This document shows, one piece after another, positions 47,397 through 56,018 of a stretch of 64,000 nt of DNA (positions within the stretch are counted from its first letter, which is position 1; each line of letters begins with the position of its first letter). Origin of the DNA: Comamonas avium (GTDB lineage Bacteria; Pseudomonadota; Gammaproteobacteria; Burkholderiales; Burkholderiaceae_C); contig NZ_JACSQK010000006.1 of assembly GCF_014836675.1 (NCBI RefSeq), forward strand, positions 1 to 64,000, written 5' to 3'. The translations under genes were made by a program, and so were the position numbers. The notes below the pieces were generated by a model, which worked only from the letters and a program-made list of their open reading frames with translations, did not search any database and was not told where the DNA came from.

Positions 47397-47999
47397 ATGA
47401 CACGTCCCTTTGCCCAATCTTGTGAGAACAACCAAGCACCTATTGCGAAAGTGCTGCAAACCGCATTTGCCCACAGCCGCCATGTGCTGGAAGTAGGCAG
47501 TGGCACTGGCCAGCACGGGGTGTACTTTGCACCGCGCTTGCCGCATGTGGTGTGGCAGACCAGTGAGCTGCCCGAGCACCATGCCGGTATTGCCGCCTGG
47601 CATGCGCATTTGCCAGCCCCTAATCTGCGTACGCCGCTGCATTTTGATGTGCGCACCAGCGCATGGCCGCAGACGGCACAAGGAGTCTTTGACGCCGTTT
47701 TCACCAGCAACACCTTGCACATTGTCGGGTGGCCGCTGGTGCAACGATTGTTTGCTTTGGCTGGGGCTTATGTCCCGCAAGGTGGGGTGTTTGTGGTGTA
47801 CGGATCGTTTAACTACGGCGGCACGTTCACCAGCGCAAGCAATCAGGCATTTGATGCGTGGCTGCGCGCGCGGGATGCGGCCAGTGGCATTCGTGACTTT
47901 GAAGCCGTGGTGCAACTGGCGCAGCAGCATGGCTGGAGCCTGCAGCACGACCACCCTATGCCAGCCAATAACCGCAGCCTGGTGTTTCAGAAAACATAA
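47397..47999 (+). CDS. DUF938-family SAM-dependent methyltransferase
   Basis: 200 residues from the ATG at 47397. The N terminus RPFAQSCENNQAPIAKVLQ is typical of DUF938, followed by motif I HVLEVGSGTGQHGVYFA, then SNTLHIVGWPLVQRLF and VYGSFNYGGTFTSASNQAFD, all DUF938 hallmarks. Substrate unknown. It is a single gene after a repeat-containing gap. Confidence 0.88.
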   Translation: MTRPFAQSCENNQAPIAKVLQTAFAHSRHVLEVGSGTGQHGVYFAPRLPHVVWQTSELPEHHAGIAAWHAHLPAPNLRTPLHFDVRTSAWPQTAQGVFDAVFTSNTLHIVGWPLVQRLFALAGAYVPQGGVFVVYGSFNYGGTFTSASNQAFDAWLRARDAASGIRDFEAVVQLAQQHGWSLQHDHPMPANNRSLVFQKT

Positions 48000-48219
48000 G
48001 CCATCGCTATCTGGTGCGGGGGCAAAAAGTACGGGATGTGCTGCAGAAGCTGTGCCTGCCGCAAGATCCTCTGCCGCAATAACCTCTATCTAAGCAGCTG
48101 AAAAATATAGCTGCCTGTGCAACGCAGGCAAGCACCAGAGGATTGATAACCTTCTGGCCGGTAGATGCGTTGGTGGCAGCACGTTCGCTGTTTATTCATG
48201 GAGCCGATATGCTGGCCCC

Positions 48220-49704
48220 ATGACCTGGCTGTTTCTCACCTTGCATGTTGCGCTCATCGTCTGCCTGGGCTTGCGTATTTTGTTGCGCAATGACCTGCAG
48301 CCCGATGTGCGCATGGGCTGGCTCACTTTGGTGGTTTTGCTGCCGTATGTCAGTTGCGTGCTGTATTACCTGTTTGGCGAGGTTGCACAGCGCAGAAGGG
48401 GGCGCGGGCACCTGCTGCAGGTGCAAGATTTTGCAGTGCAGGCGCACGTTGTGCAGCAAGCCTCTTTGGTGGGTAAATCTCGGCCACACCCTGCTGTGGC
48501 CGGTGCCACAGAGCGCATGGCTGCGCACGTTGCGCCGCAGTGGCAGGCGGCATTCAGCTATGCAGCGTCAGTCAACGGTTTTCAGCCGCAGCCCGGCCAC
48601 AGTGCACAGCTGATGGCCGATGGCGGCGAGACACTGCGGCGCATGCTGATGGATCTGGATGCCGCACAGCACGAAATCAACCTGCTGTACTACCTGTGGC
48701 GCGATGACCAGATGGGCACGCAAGTGGCGCAGGCCTTGATACGTGCCGCTGCTCGCGGCGTGGTTTGCAGGGCCATGGTCGATGGACTGGGTTCTCGCCC
48801 CTTGGTCGGCTCTGCACTGTGGGAGAGCCTGCGCGCGGCAGGCGTGCAACTGGCCGTGGCACTGCCCATCAATCGGCCTTTGCAGGTCATGCTCAACAGC
48901 CGTCTGGATTTGCGCAACCACCGCAAGTTCACGCTGATTGATGGACGCATTGCGTATTGCGGCAGCCAGAACTGTGTGGACGAAGTGTTTGCAGCCAAGG
49001 CCGCTTATGGGCCGTGGGTGGACATCATGCTTCGCATGCAGGGGCCGGTTGTGGCACAAATGCAGTTGGTGTTTGCCAGTGACTGGCAGCAGTACGCCAC
49101 GGCCGAACATGCCCCATATCTGCCGCAAAGCCAGCCGCAGGCGCTGGCATCGCCGGGTTTTGTGGCGCTGGCCATTGCCGAAGGCCCATCCGAGCGTGCC
49201 CGTGCCTGCCCGCAACTGTTTGCCACGCTGATCACCAGTGCCCGCCAAGAGCTGGTGCTGTCCACCCCATATTTCGTCCCCGATGCCACGGTGCTTGATG
49301 CCCTGTGCGCTGCAGCCTGGCGTGGCGTGCCAGTCACCCTCATCGTGCCTGCACGCAATGACTCAGCCATTGTGGGCGCAGCCAGCCGCAGCCACTACCA
49401 CCGGTTGTTGCAAGCGGGGATTACGATCTACGAGTTCCAGCCGGGCCTGCTGCACGCCAAGACCCTGTGTGTGGATGGGCAGGTCAGCCTGATTGGATCG
49501 ACCAATCTGGATTTGCGCAGCTTTGACTTGAACTTTGAAAACAACGTGCTGCTGCAGGATGCGGACACCACGCAAGCCATTCGCGCACGGCAGGCGGCGT
49601 ACATTGCGCAATCCCTGCAGATAACGGCAGAGCAAGTGCACGGCTGGCCCCGCAGACAGCGCATCTGGAACAACCTGCTGGCCATGCTCAGCCCGGTGCT
49701 GTGA
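48220..49704 (+). CDS. cls: Cardiolipin synthase (phospholipase D family)
   Basis: 494 residues. Two N-terminal transmembrane helices (residues 2-20 and 33-51) are followed by two PLD HKD motifs: NHRKFTLIDGRIAYCGSQN around His234 and LHAKTLCVDGQVSLIGSTN around His412. The family joins two phosphatidylglycerols into cardiolipin at the inner membrane. Length and the two-helix anchor fit ClsA-type enzymes. It connects with CdsA upstream in the window as phospholipid metabolism, but the genes are unlinked. Confidence 0.92.
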   Translation: MTWLFLTLHVALIVCLGLRILLRNDLQPDVRMGWLTLVVLLPYVSCVLYYLFGEVAQRRRGRGHLLQVQDFAVQAHVVQQASLVGKSRPHPAVAGATERMAAHVAPQWQAAFSYAASVNGFQPQPGHSAQLMADGGETLRRMLMDLDAAQHEINLLYYLWRDDQMGTQVAQALIRAAARGVVCRAMVDGLGSRPLVGSALWESLRAAGVQLAVALPINRPLQVMLNSRLDLRNHRKFTLIDGRIAYCGSQNCVDEVFAAKAAYGPWVDIMLRMQGPVVAQMQLVFASDWQQYATAEHAPYLPQSQPQALASPGFVALAIAEGPSERARACPQLFATLITSARQELVLSTPYFVPDATVLDALCAAAWRGVPVTLIVPARNDSAIVGAASRSHYHRLLQAGITIYEFQPGLLHAKTLCVDGQVSLIGSTNLDLRSFDLNFENNVLLQDADTTQAIRARQAAYIAQSLQITAEQVHGWPRRQRIWNNLLAMLSPVL

Positions 49705-50040
49705 GTGCGCAGTTCGATGCGGTGGGGCGATCAAGAGTCACGCAGCCCACATTTGTCTCTGATGCCATCTGGTTCAATGGATGGGGCGCCCAGGAAAATG
49801 CCGGTTGATGCAGAGGTCTTGCGTGTCGTATGCGGATTGACTTTGATTTCTACCCAAAGTTTGAACATGTGTTGAGTTCCGCGCTGAAGCTGAAATTGAA
49901 ATAATCTCAGCACTTTTGACTGCAGGTCATTGCTTCTTTCACCCTGACCAGAAGCTTGGAGTAGAGCCAAACCCGTAGCCGCTTGCGGCTGACGCAGCCC
50001 TAGAATGAGCTACTGCAAATATGCAGAATTTAGGGTGAGT
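49705..50040. other. Intergenic region upstream of LysR gene
   Basis: About 335 bp. A minus-strand frame at 49731-49970 has no recognisable product and no ribosome site. A small GC hairpin (AGCCGC TT GCGGCT) lies about 60 bp before the LysR start and might attenuate readthrough from cls. No other feature seen. Confidence 0.4.
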
Positions 50041-50946
50041 ATGGGTCTTAGAAAAAAATTCAAACTGCTAGAGATTGAGTCGTTTCTAAAAGCGGTTGAG
50101 ACCAAGAACTTTAAATTAGCTGCAGATAAGATGCATATCAGCGCGCCCGCTTTTACGCGCAGAATCCAAAACCTGGAAAACTCGCTGGGTGTCAAATTAT
50201 TTGAGCGCAATACCCGCAGCATTGAGTTGACCGTCACTGGACGTGAGTTCTACCGAGAGGTCTCACAGTGGATTGATGGGTTTGATCACATTGTTGCCAA
50301 ATCCAGTGCGTTGCAACAGCAAAGAACTATCACGATCACCATCGCCTGTGTGCCGTCGGTGGCGTATTACTTTTTACCAAAGTACATCAGCGCATTCACC
50401 AGTACACGCGGCAATGTGCGAATCAATGTTTTTGATGCCAGCGCCAACGATGTGCTGATTGCCGTATCCAAAGGTGAAGTGGACTTTGGCATTAACTTCA
50501 TTGGCAACCAAGAGCTGGACTTGGACTTTCTGCCGATTGCGACGGATCAGTTTGTGCTGGCTTGCAGGCAAGACCACCCCTTAGCCCAGCGCAAACGTAT
50601 TGACTGGAAAGAGCTGGAAGGATTGACGCTCATCGGTGTGGGCAAGACATCGGGCAACCGTGTGCTGCAAGACATTGCCTTGGCCAGCCATGGGGTTTCG
50701 CTGGCGCTGCAGTTTGAAGCCAAACATGTGACTACGGTGGTGGGAATGGTGGAGGCCGGAATAGGGGTGGCGGCTGTACCTAGTTTGGCCATGCCAGCAT
50801 TGAATCACCCAGTATTGGCTTCTGTGCCGTTGGTCGCACCCAAAGTTACACGCAATATTGGGTTGATCAAGCGTAAAGGCATGGCTCTGGAGGAGACTGC
50901 GCAAGATTTTTATGACGCCATCCTGCGGGCCAGCGCAGTGGAATAA
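50041..50946 (+). CDS. LysR-family transcriptional regulator
   Basis: 301 residues from the ATG at 50041, six nucleotides after AGGGTGAG; the frame extends 36 bp upstream without a ribosome site. The N-terminal winged HTH reads LLEIESFLKAVETKNFKLAA, then KMHISAPAFTRRIQNLENSLG. The C-terminal effector-binding domain starts around residue 90 (TITITIACVPSVAYYFLP). It faces the Bug receptor and PrpF operon, so it may regulate that uptake or catabolic unit. LysR regulators normally lie divergent; here it is convergent, so the link is weaker. Confidence 0.88.
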   Translation: MGLRKKFKLLEIESFLKAVETKNFKLAADKMHISAPAFTRRIQNLENSLGVKLFERNTRSIELTVTGREFYREVSQWIDGFDHIVAKSSALQQQRTITITIACVPSVAYYFLPKYISAFTSTRGNVRINVFDASANDVLIAVSKGEVDFGINFIGNQELDLDFLPIATDQFVLACRQDHPLAQRKRIDWKELEGLTLIGVGKTSGNRVLQDIALASHGVSLALQFEAKHVTTVVGMVEAGIGVAAVPSLAMPALNHPVLASVPLVAPKVTRNIGLIKRKGMALEETAQDFYDAILRASAVE

Positions 50947-50969
50947 AAAAAGGAGAGCTGTTGCTCTCC
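50944..50969 (-). terminator. Terminator of the minus-strand Bug receptor operon
   Basis: Read on the minus strand: GGAGAG, CAACAG loop, CTCTCC, then a run of T. It lies about 100 bp after the stop of the Bug gene and directly behind the convergent LysR stop codon. Confidence 0.8.
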
Positions 50970-51067
50970 CGGAAGTTGGCTCTCAGCGATGTGGCCGCAT
51001 GGATGGTGACGCATGGGTGTTGACCTCTGCGGGGCACCCATACTCAATCTCAAAATTGATGGGTGTA

Positions 51068-52033
51068 TTACTGACTTTGCAACTTGGCAGTGTTGACAAC
51101 GCCACGCCATTTTTCTAACTCGGCGATCACGAGCTGCTTCAAGTCTTCGGGTGTACCTGTTTTTACATAAGCGCCCTGAGCAACGAACCTTTGCATGACT
51201 TCTTTTTCTTGTAGTACTTCATTCAGCGTGGTGTTGAGCGTTTGCACTATGTGGGCGGGTGTACTGGCTGGCGCGAAAAGGGCATACCACTGCTCCACTT
51301 CCACACCTTTCACACCCAGCTCGGCCAAAGTAGGTACCTCGGGCAATACTGCAACGCGTTGCTTGCCAGCGATAGCGACAGCGTTGACTTGACCGGATTC
51401 CACATAGGGGTAGGCAGAAAACAGACTGGGAAACATGATTTGCGTCTGCCCACCCACCGTATCAGTCATGGCAGGTGCAGAGCCCTTATAGGGAATTTGC
51501 AGCATTTGTGCATCTGTCATGACTTTGAATAGCTCCCCTGCAAAGTGGGGTGCAGTGCCATTGCCCGCTGATGCGTAGTTGAACTTGTCGGGATGCTTTT
51601 GGCTTTCAGCGATAAAGCTTTGCATGCTGTCAATTTTGAAGCCCTTGGTTGTCACCATAAGAGTGGGGGACTCAGAGACCAAACCGATGGGTTCAAAATC
51701 TTTAATGGGGTCATAGCGAAGCTTTTGCAATACGGGGTTCATGCCGTGCGTTGCAATGTAGCCAAACAAAATGGTGTGACCATCGGGTTTAGCCTTGGCT
51801 ACGTATTCCGAAGCAATAGCGCCGTTGCCCCCCGCTTTGTTTTCCACAATAAAGCTTTGCTTGAGTTTTTCGCCCATGCGCTGCGAAATGATGCGTGCCA
51901 TGGCGTCATTGCCTCCCCCAGCTGCGGTGGGCACTACGATGGTGATAGGCTTTTCTGGATATTGTGCCAAGACCAAAGCAGGTAAGCTCAATGCAGAAAT
52001 TGTCAAAATATTTTTTAAAAACTTTGTTGGCAT
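51068..52033 (-). CDS. Bug-family periplasmic solute receptor
   Basis: 321 residues from the ATG at 52031-52033, with AAAAGGAGAC upstream. Signal peptide MPTKFLKNILTISALSLPAL with cleavage near VLA. The mature part shows KPITIVVPTAAGGGNDAMAR, then FIVENKAGGNGAIASEYVAK and YDPIKDFEPIGLVSESP. It forms an operon with the PrpF-family gene 25 bp upstream. The ligand is probably the carboxylic acid handled by that isomerase pathway (inference). No TctA/TctB genes nearby. Confidence 0.92.
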   Translation of the reverse strand: MPTKFLKNILTISALSLPALVLAQYPEKPITIVVPTAAGGGNDAMARIISQRMGEKLKQSFIVENKAGGNGAIASEYVAKAKPDGHTILFGYIATHGMNPVLQKLRYDPIKDFEPIGLVSESPTLMVTTKGFKIDSMQSFIAESQKHPDKFNYASAGNGTAPHFAGELFKVMTDAQMLQIPYKGSAPAMTDTVGGQTQIMFPSLFSAYPYVESGQVNAVAIAGKQRVAVLPEVPTLAELGVKGVEVEQWYALFAPASTPAHIVQTLNTTLNEVLQEKEVMQRFVAQGAYVKTGTPEDLKQLVIAELEKWRGVVNTAKLQSQ

Positions 52034-52058
52034 GGTTTGTCTCCTTTTAATAACCGGG

Positions 52059-53126
52059 TTATCCCACAAAAACTTGGCCTTCAAATATTTTTTTTGCCGT
52101 TCTTATCAGGCTTGCATTTGTTATTTTTTCAAAACCATGTCGGTTTGAATTGTAATCAACGCAAACTTCTATTTTTCCACTGGGGTGAGCAATAAATAAA
52201 TGGTTTTTATCTTTGATTTTTGTGGATTCATGAAAAACAATCGTGCCATTGATTAATGCGGCAATAGCAATTCCAACTGCACCTGTAGCGGCATGGGTGC
52301 TGTGACACACATGTGGCGTGAAGTAACGAGAGTTAATGATTTTCCAATCATTGGTTTTGCCGATTAATACAGGTTTTGGTAATACCGTGTGTGTAACATC
52401 GCCTAAACCCATAGCTTGCGCAGCCGCAAGTCGGATACCGCGAATTTTTGCCATAACATCGGCATTCGCATGCAATTGGGAAGGTGTCTCATCGCCTTGC
52501 AAGCCCATTTGCTTGCTATCAATAAGCACCATGAGCTGGGCAGCATCAATGCAGGTGACATCGACTCCCAATATCTTCTGCTTGAGCAGCCCTGTTGGGA
52601 ATAGTCGTCCGGTGGAGCTTCCCAGCATTTGCTTGAAATTAAGGTGAATAGGCGCAGCGGGGTCGAGTACACCATCAATCAGAACATCACCTTCGTATGC
52701 GACTTTGCCCTGTGGTGTGCAAACAAGTAAATCAGTTTTTGAGCGCGTGTTAATGTTGTAGACACGTACGCATGTTTGCGAAGCCTCGGGCACAACCAAG
52801 CCTTGTTCAATTGCGAATGGCCCGACGCCCGCCAGCATATTTCCGCAGTTTGGCTTCGTATCTACAGTATTGGATTCAATAGAAACTTGTGCAAACAGAT
52901 AATCAACATCGCAATCGGGTTGTGTTGATTTAGAAACAATTGCCACCTTGTTGGTTAAACTGCTTCCTCCCCCCAAACCGCTAATTTGTAAAGCATGGGG
53001 TGCCCCCATGATATTTAACAAAACAGCATCACGTTGCTGCTCTTTCTCAGGTAACCAATCTTTTAGAAAGAATGGTCCTCTGGAAGTGCCACTTCTCATT
53101 AAGGTACATGGAATGCTTTTTTTCAT
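52059..53126 (-). CDS. PrpF-family isomerase (4-oxalomesaconate tautomerase-like)
   Basis: 355 residues from the ATG at 53124-53126. MKKSIPCTLMRSGTSRGPFF at the N terminus, ISGLGGGSSLTNKVAIVSKS, KPNCGNMLAGVGPFAIEQGL and the C-terminal HAATGAVGIAIAAL match the PrpF fold. PrpF isomerises aconitate in the methylcitrate cycle, while GalD tautomerises 4-oxalomesaconate in gallate breakdown. The N terminus is closer to the GalD type as I remember it, but this is not proof. The gene is noticeably AT-richer than neighbours, suggesting later acquisition. It is cotranscribed with the Bug receptor gene. Confidence 0.8.
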   Translation of the reverse strand: MKKSIPCTLMRSGTSRGPFFLKDWLPEKEQQRDAVLLNIMGAPHALQISGLGGGSSLTNKVAIVSKSTQPDCDVDYLFAQVSIESNTVDTKPNCGNMLAGVGPFAIEQGLVVPEASQTCVRVYNINTRSKTDLLVCTPQGKVAYEGDVLIDGVLDPAAPIHLNFKQMLGSSTGRLFPTGLLKQKILGVDVTCIDAAQLMVLIDSKQMGLQGDETPSQLHANADVMAKIRGIRLAAAQAMGLGDVTHTVLPKPVLIGKTNDWKIINSRYFTPHVCHSTHAATGAVGIAIAALINGTIVFHESTKIKDKNHLFIAHPSGKIEVCVDYNSNRHGFEKITNASLIRTAKKIFEGQVFVG

Positions 53127-53773
53127 GCATTCATCTTCTTTTAAAAAGAATTTGATGTAAATTTGAATAAAAAAATCTATTATTAAAAATTTTGCAATAG
53201 TGAGAGTGGCGCAGTTGAGTGCATCCGGGCTGAAATGATTCACCACAAAAAACCAGCCGTGCCCGGTGACTGCTTATATTTAAGTAGCGCATGCCTTTGG
53301 AATTCAATTCCAATGACAGGAAATTGAGCTTGAAGAAGCAATTGACCGAAGAGCAGACCATTGGCCTGTCTGAGAGAGGCAGAAGCCGCGGTTTGTCCGC
53401 CATTGCGTTGTGGCTCAGGCACGGCTTCTTCCAAACTAGCCGCAGCCCAGTCTGTCGTCCATGCAGATTCCCTGAAACATCGGAATCGCTGCAGACTTGC
53501 CGCTGACCAAGCGGCTAAAGGCTGATTGCAGTCGGTCAAGTCCGCAAACCGAATGACTGCTGCTTTTCAAGCCGGTCATTGGACTTAATCTTTGTTGCTG
53601 GTCCGCTCTACTCCCCAAAGCTGTCACCGGAGCTTACTCAGGCGGAGTCAGAGCTTTGGCGTGCGCAGAAGTGGTGCTATAGACCCTTTGCGGACCTTCG
53701 AGATTCGACAGGCAATGACCGCTATGCAAGGTTTACTGTTCCTCGTTCTGGACGCCGAAAATGTCGGTATTCT
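53127..53773. other. Non-coding scar region with transposase relic
   Basis: About 650 bp without an intact gene. It begins AT-rich upstream of the PrpF gene (presumably its promoter), contains the decayed transposase fragment at 53330-53440, and continues with low-coding sequence up to the thioesterase stop. Frames of 60-70 codons here show no recognisable domain. Confidence 0.5.
53330..53440 (+). pseudogene. Decayed IS3-family transposase OrfA fragment
   Basis: Three short blocks in shifting frames match the OrfA N terminus: LKKQLTEEQTIG (53330-53365), LREAEA (53370-53387, other frame) and ALWLRHGFFQTS (from 53405, first frame again). Their order mirrors the IS3 OrfA pattern '..TEEQIvgfLrEAEAG...LCrrHGfsea.s'. 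At least two frameshifts and no remaining OrfB make it non-functional. Confidence 0.55.
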
Positions 53774-54319
53774 TCATGATGGCTCCGCGCCAGTGGGCTG
53801 ATCAAAGATCAAGCAGGTTGTGGTTGCGTGGGCATACAGCTTTCCATCGGGTCCAACGATGCGCCCCTCCGCTGTGGCTACCTGCCGGCCTGCGTGGATC
53901 ACCTTGCCCTCCGCGCGCACCAACGGCACACCGTCGGTCAACGCACGCACCATGTTCACTTTCAGCTCCAAGGTGGTGAAGGCTTTTCCCGCCGGCAAGG
54001 TCGTGTGAATGGCACAACCCACTGCAGAGTCGAGCAAGGTCGCAAACCAGCCCCCGTGCACCGTACCGAGCGGGTTGTAGTGACGACGCTTTGGGCTCCC
54101 CTGGAACACCGCCTCCCCAGTCGTCATGCGAATGGGAACAAAGTCGAGCGTATCGCCTATAGGCGCTGGCGGAAGCTCGCCAGCAAAGATGGCCTCGAAC
54201 ATTTCCATGCCAGAACGACCAGTGACACTTCCGTGCAGCCCCGTATCCACAGCTCTTAGATGAGCACGCACCGCAGCTTCATCCGCTCGCCAACTCTCGA
54301 TAACTTGATCCACAGACAT
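53774..54319 (-). CDS. PaaI-family hotdog thioesterase
   Basis: 181 residues from the ATG at 54317-54319, chosen because GAAGGAG lies 6-7 nt upstream; an ATG 5 codons earlier overlaps that ribosome site. The hotdog fold shows GTVHGGWFATLLDSAVGCAIHT, the conserved HGG helix, and LKVNMVRALT. Such enzymes hydrolyse acyl- or aryl-CoA esters. It lies divergent from a MarR regulator and shares a 59-bp control region with two palindromic operators, so MarR probably controls it. Confidence 0.88.
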   Translation of the reverse strand: MSVDQVIESWRADEAAVRAHLRAVDTGLHGSVTGRSGMEMFEAIFAGELPPAPIGDTLDFVPIRMTTGEAVFQGSPKRRHYNPLGTVHGGWFATLLDSAVGCAIHTTLPAGKAFTTLELKVNMVRALTDGVPLVRAEGKVIHAGRQVATAEGRIVGPDGKLYAHATTTCLIFDQPTGAEPS

Positions 54320-54343
54320 TTCAGTCTCCTTCATTTTTAAAAC

Positions 54344-54370
54344 TTGTAATTACAACAGTTGTAATTACAA
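54344..54370. promoter_or_regulatory. Tandem MarR operators
   Basis: Two identical perfect palindromes TTGTAATTACAA at 54344-54355 and 54359-54370, 15 bp apart centre to centre. They lie in the 59-bp gap between the divergent thioesterase and MarR genes. The spacing and symmetry fit MarR dimer sites that would control both directions. Confidence 0.8.
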
Positions 54371-54378
54371 TATATCAA

Positions 54379-54840
54379 ATGAAGAACAGCATCAAGCCCC
54401 AGGGGTGCACCAATCTGAAGTTGCGCCAACTCAGCCGTATGGTGACGCGGCACTACGACCATTTCTTTGCGGAGGTGGGCTTGAAGATCACGCAGTATTC
54501 CCTGCTTTCCCACGTCGTCAAACTGGGGCCGATACGGCCGGTGGATCTGGCTAAGTGCATGCAGATGGACGCGTCAACATTGACGCGCAATCTTCAGCCG
54601 CTGTCGGCGATGGGATTGCTGACGATTGGCGCTGGAGCCGACGCGCGCAGTCGTCTAGTCGCCACAACAGAAACTGGCGTGTACAAACAAGCACAAGCAC
54701 AACAGGCTTGGAAAGCCGCACAGCTTGCTTTGAACGCGCAGTTGGGCACGGAGCGTGTGGCGGCGCTGCATGACCTACTCGACTCCTGCATTGAATGCCT
54801 TGACGGAGATGAGGAAGGCAATGATGCAAAAGCCGGCTGA
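54379..54840 (+). CDS. MarR-family transcriptional regulator
   Basis: 153 residues. The winged-helix part includes LKLRQLSRMVTRHYDHFFAE, LKITQYSLLSHVVKLGPIR, VDLAKCMQMDASTLTRNLQP and a wing with GADARSRLVATT. MarR proteins repress efflux and catabolic genes and are released by phenolic ligands. It is divergent from the thioesterase and overlaps the downstream efflux gene by 20 bp, making a classic autoregulated efflux unit. Confidence 0.92.
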   Translation: MKNSIKPQGCTNLKLRQLSRMVTRHYDHFFAEVGLKITQYSLLSHVVKLGPIRPVDLAKCMQMDASTLTRNLQPLSAMGLLTIGAGADARSRLVATTETGVYKQAQAQQAWKAAQLALNAQLGTERVAALHDLLDSCIECLDGDEEGNDAKAG

Positions 54841-56008
54841 ATCCACTCAATCCCTCTCAGGCGAATTGCTGGTGATGCTCGCTGGACTGGCAGCGCTGGG
54901 ATCGTTGGCCACCAACATCATCCTGCCTGCCTTTCCTTCCATGGGCGCCGAGCTTGGGACATCTGTCAAAGACCTTAGTTCCACTCTTAGCACCTTCTTT
55001 GTGGCTTTCGCGTTGGGTCAGCTTTTCGTCGGGCCTTTGTCAGATCGCTTTGGACGTAAACCATTGGTGGTATGCGGTTTGTGCGTGTTTGTGGTCGGTA
55101 GCGCGGTATGTGCCTTTGCCACAAGCCTTCCTGAGCTCATCGTCGGACGAGTGATTCAAGCCCTTGGCGTTTGCGCGACGTCCGTGCTATCTCGCGCCAT
55201 TGCACGTGACCTGTTTGAAGGCGATACGCTTGCGCGTGCGCTTTCACTGGTCATGGTCGCCATGGCAGCTGCACCTGGCTTTTCTCCGCTACTGGGTGGT
55301 GCCTTCAACAGTTTTTTGGGCTGGCGCGCAACGTTTGGCGTTGTCGGGGTTCTCGCCATCTTGCTGGGTATCCACTATGTGTCGCGACTTGGGGAGACAC
55401 ATAGCTGTGACTTACGCCGCCCGTTGGCGCTCAGTGCTGTCGTCGCGACCTACAAAGCACTCTTGTTTGACCGCCGTTTCATTGCACCTGCAGTATCTGT
55501 CAGCTTGGTCTTGGGCTCGCTGTATCTGTTTTTTGCAATGGCGCCGGCGATCTTGATGGAAGGGTTTGGTTTTTCGCCCTTGCAACTCGCACTTTTTTTC
55601 GCGTCGACCGTCTTTGTTGTCTTTGGAGCTGGCCTGCTCGCTCCTCGACTTGCGCACCGCTTTGGCACACTGCGCGCTGCCCGTGCAGGCATTGTCATTG
55701 CCTTTGCCGCTGGTGCGACCTTGCTGGCTGCCCCGGAGCAGGTTTACTACTTTTCGGCGGCGTTGACGGTGTTTTTGATTGGAATGGGCCTGATCAATCC
55801 CCTAGGAACTGCCGTGACCCTGCAACCCTTTGGGCAAAACGCTGGGGCAGCCTCTGCTTTACTGGGTTTTCTGCAAATGGGCTGTGCTGCTATCTCCATT
55901 GCAATTACCTCTGCACTGCCGCTTTCTCCCTATTTGGCATTCAGCGCTGTCATCGCCACCAGCTTGCTGATGGCGTTGGTGACGTTTGGGGCCGCAGTAA
56001 AGCGATGA
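54821..56008 (+). CDS. MFS drug efflux transporter (Bcr/CflA, DHA1 type)
   Basis: 395 residues from the ATG at 54821, following GAGGAAGG. About 12 membrane helices. The MFS motif A is LSDRFGRKPLVV between helices 2 and 3, and the family-typical LPAFPSMGAEL lies in helix 1. The length fits Bcr/CflA proton-driven drug exporters. It overlaps marR by 20 bp and is likely co-repressed. It converges on the TetR gene with only 10 bp between them and no terminator. Confidence 0.9.
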   Translation: MMQKPAESTQSLSGELLVMLAGLAALGSLATNIILPAFPSMGAELGTSVKDLSSTLSTFFVAFALGQLFVGPLSDRFGRKPLVVCGLCVFVVGSAVCAFATSLPELIVGRVIQALGVCATSVLSRAIARDLFEGDTLARALSLVMVAMAAAPGFSPLLGGAFNSFLGWRATFGVVGVLAILLGIHYVSRLGETHSCDLRRPLALSAVVATYKALLFDRRFIAPAVSVSLVLGSLYLFFAMAPAILMEGFGFSPLQLALFFASTVFVVFGAGLLAPRLAHRFGTLRAARAGIVIAFAAGATLLAAPEQVYYFSAALTVFLIGMGLINPLGTAVTLQPFGQNAGAASALLGFLQMGCAAISIAITSALPLSPYLAFSAVIATSLLMALVTFGAAVKR

Positions 56009-56018
56009 ACGTTAAAGC

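Noticed and set aside
49731-49970. 79-codon minus-strand frame before the LysR gene
   Set aside because: No ribosome site and no recognisable domain; treated as intergenic.
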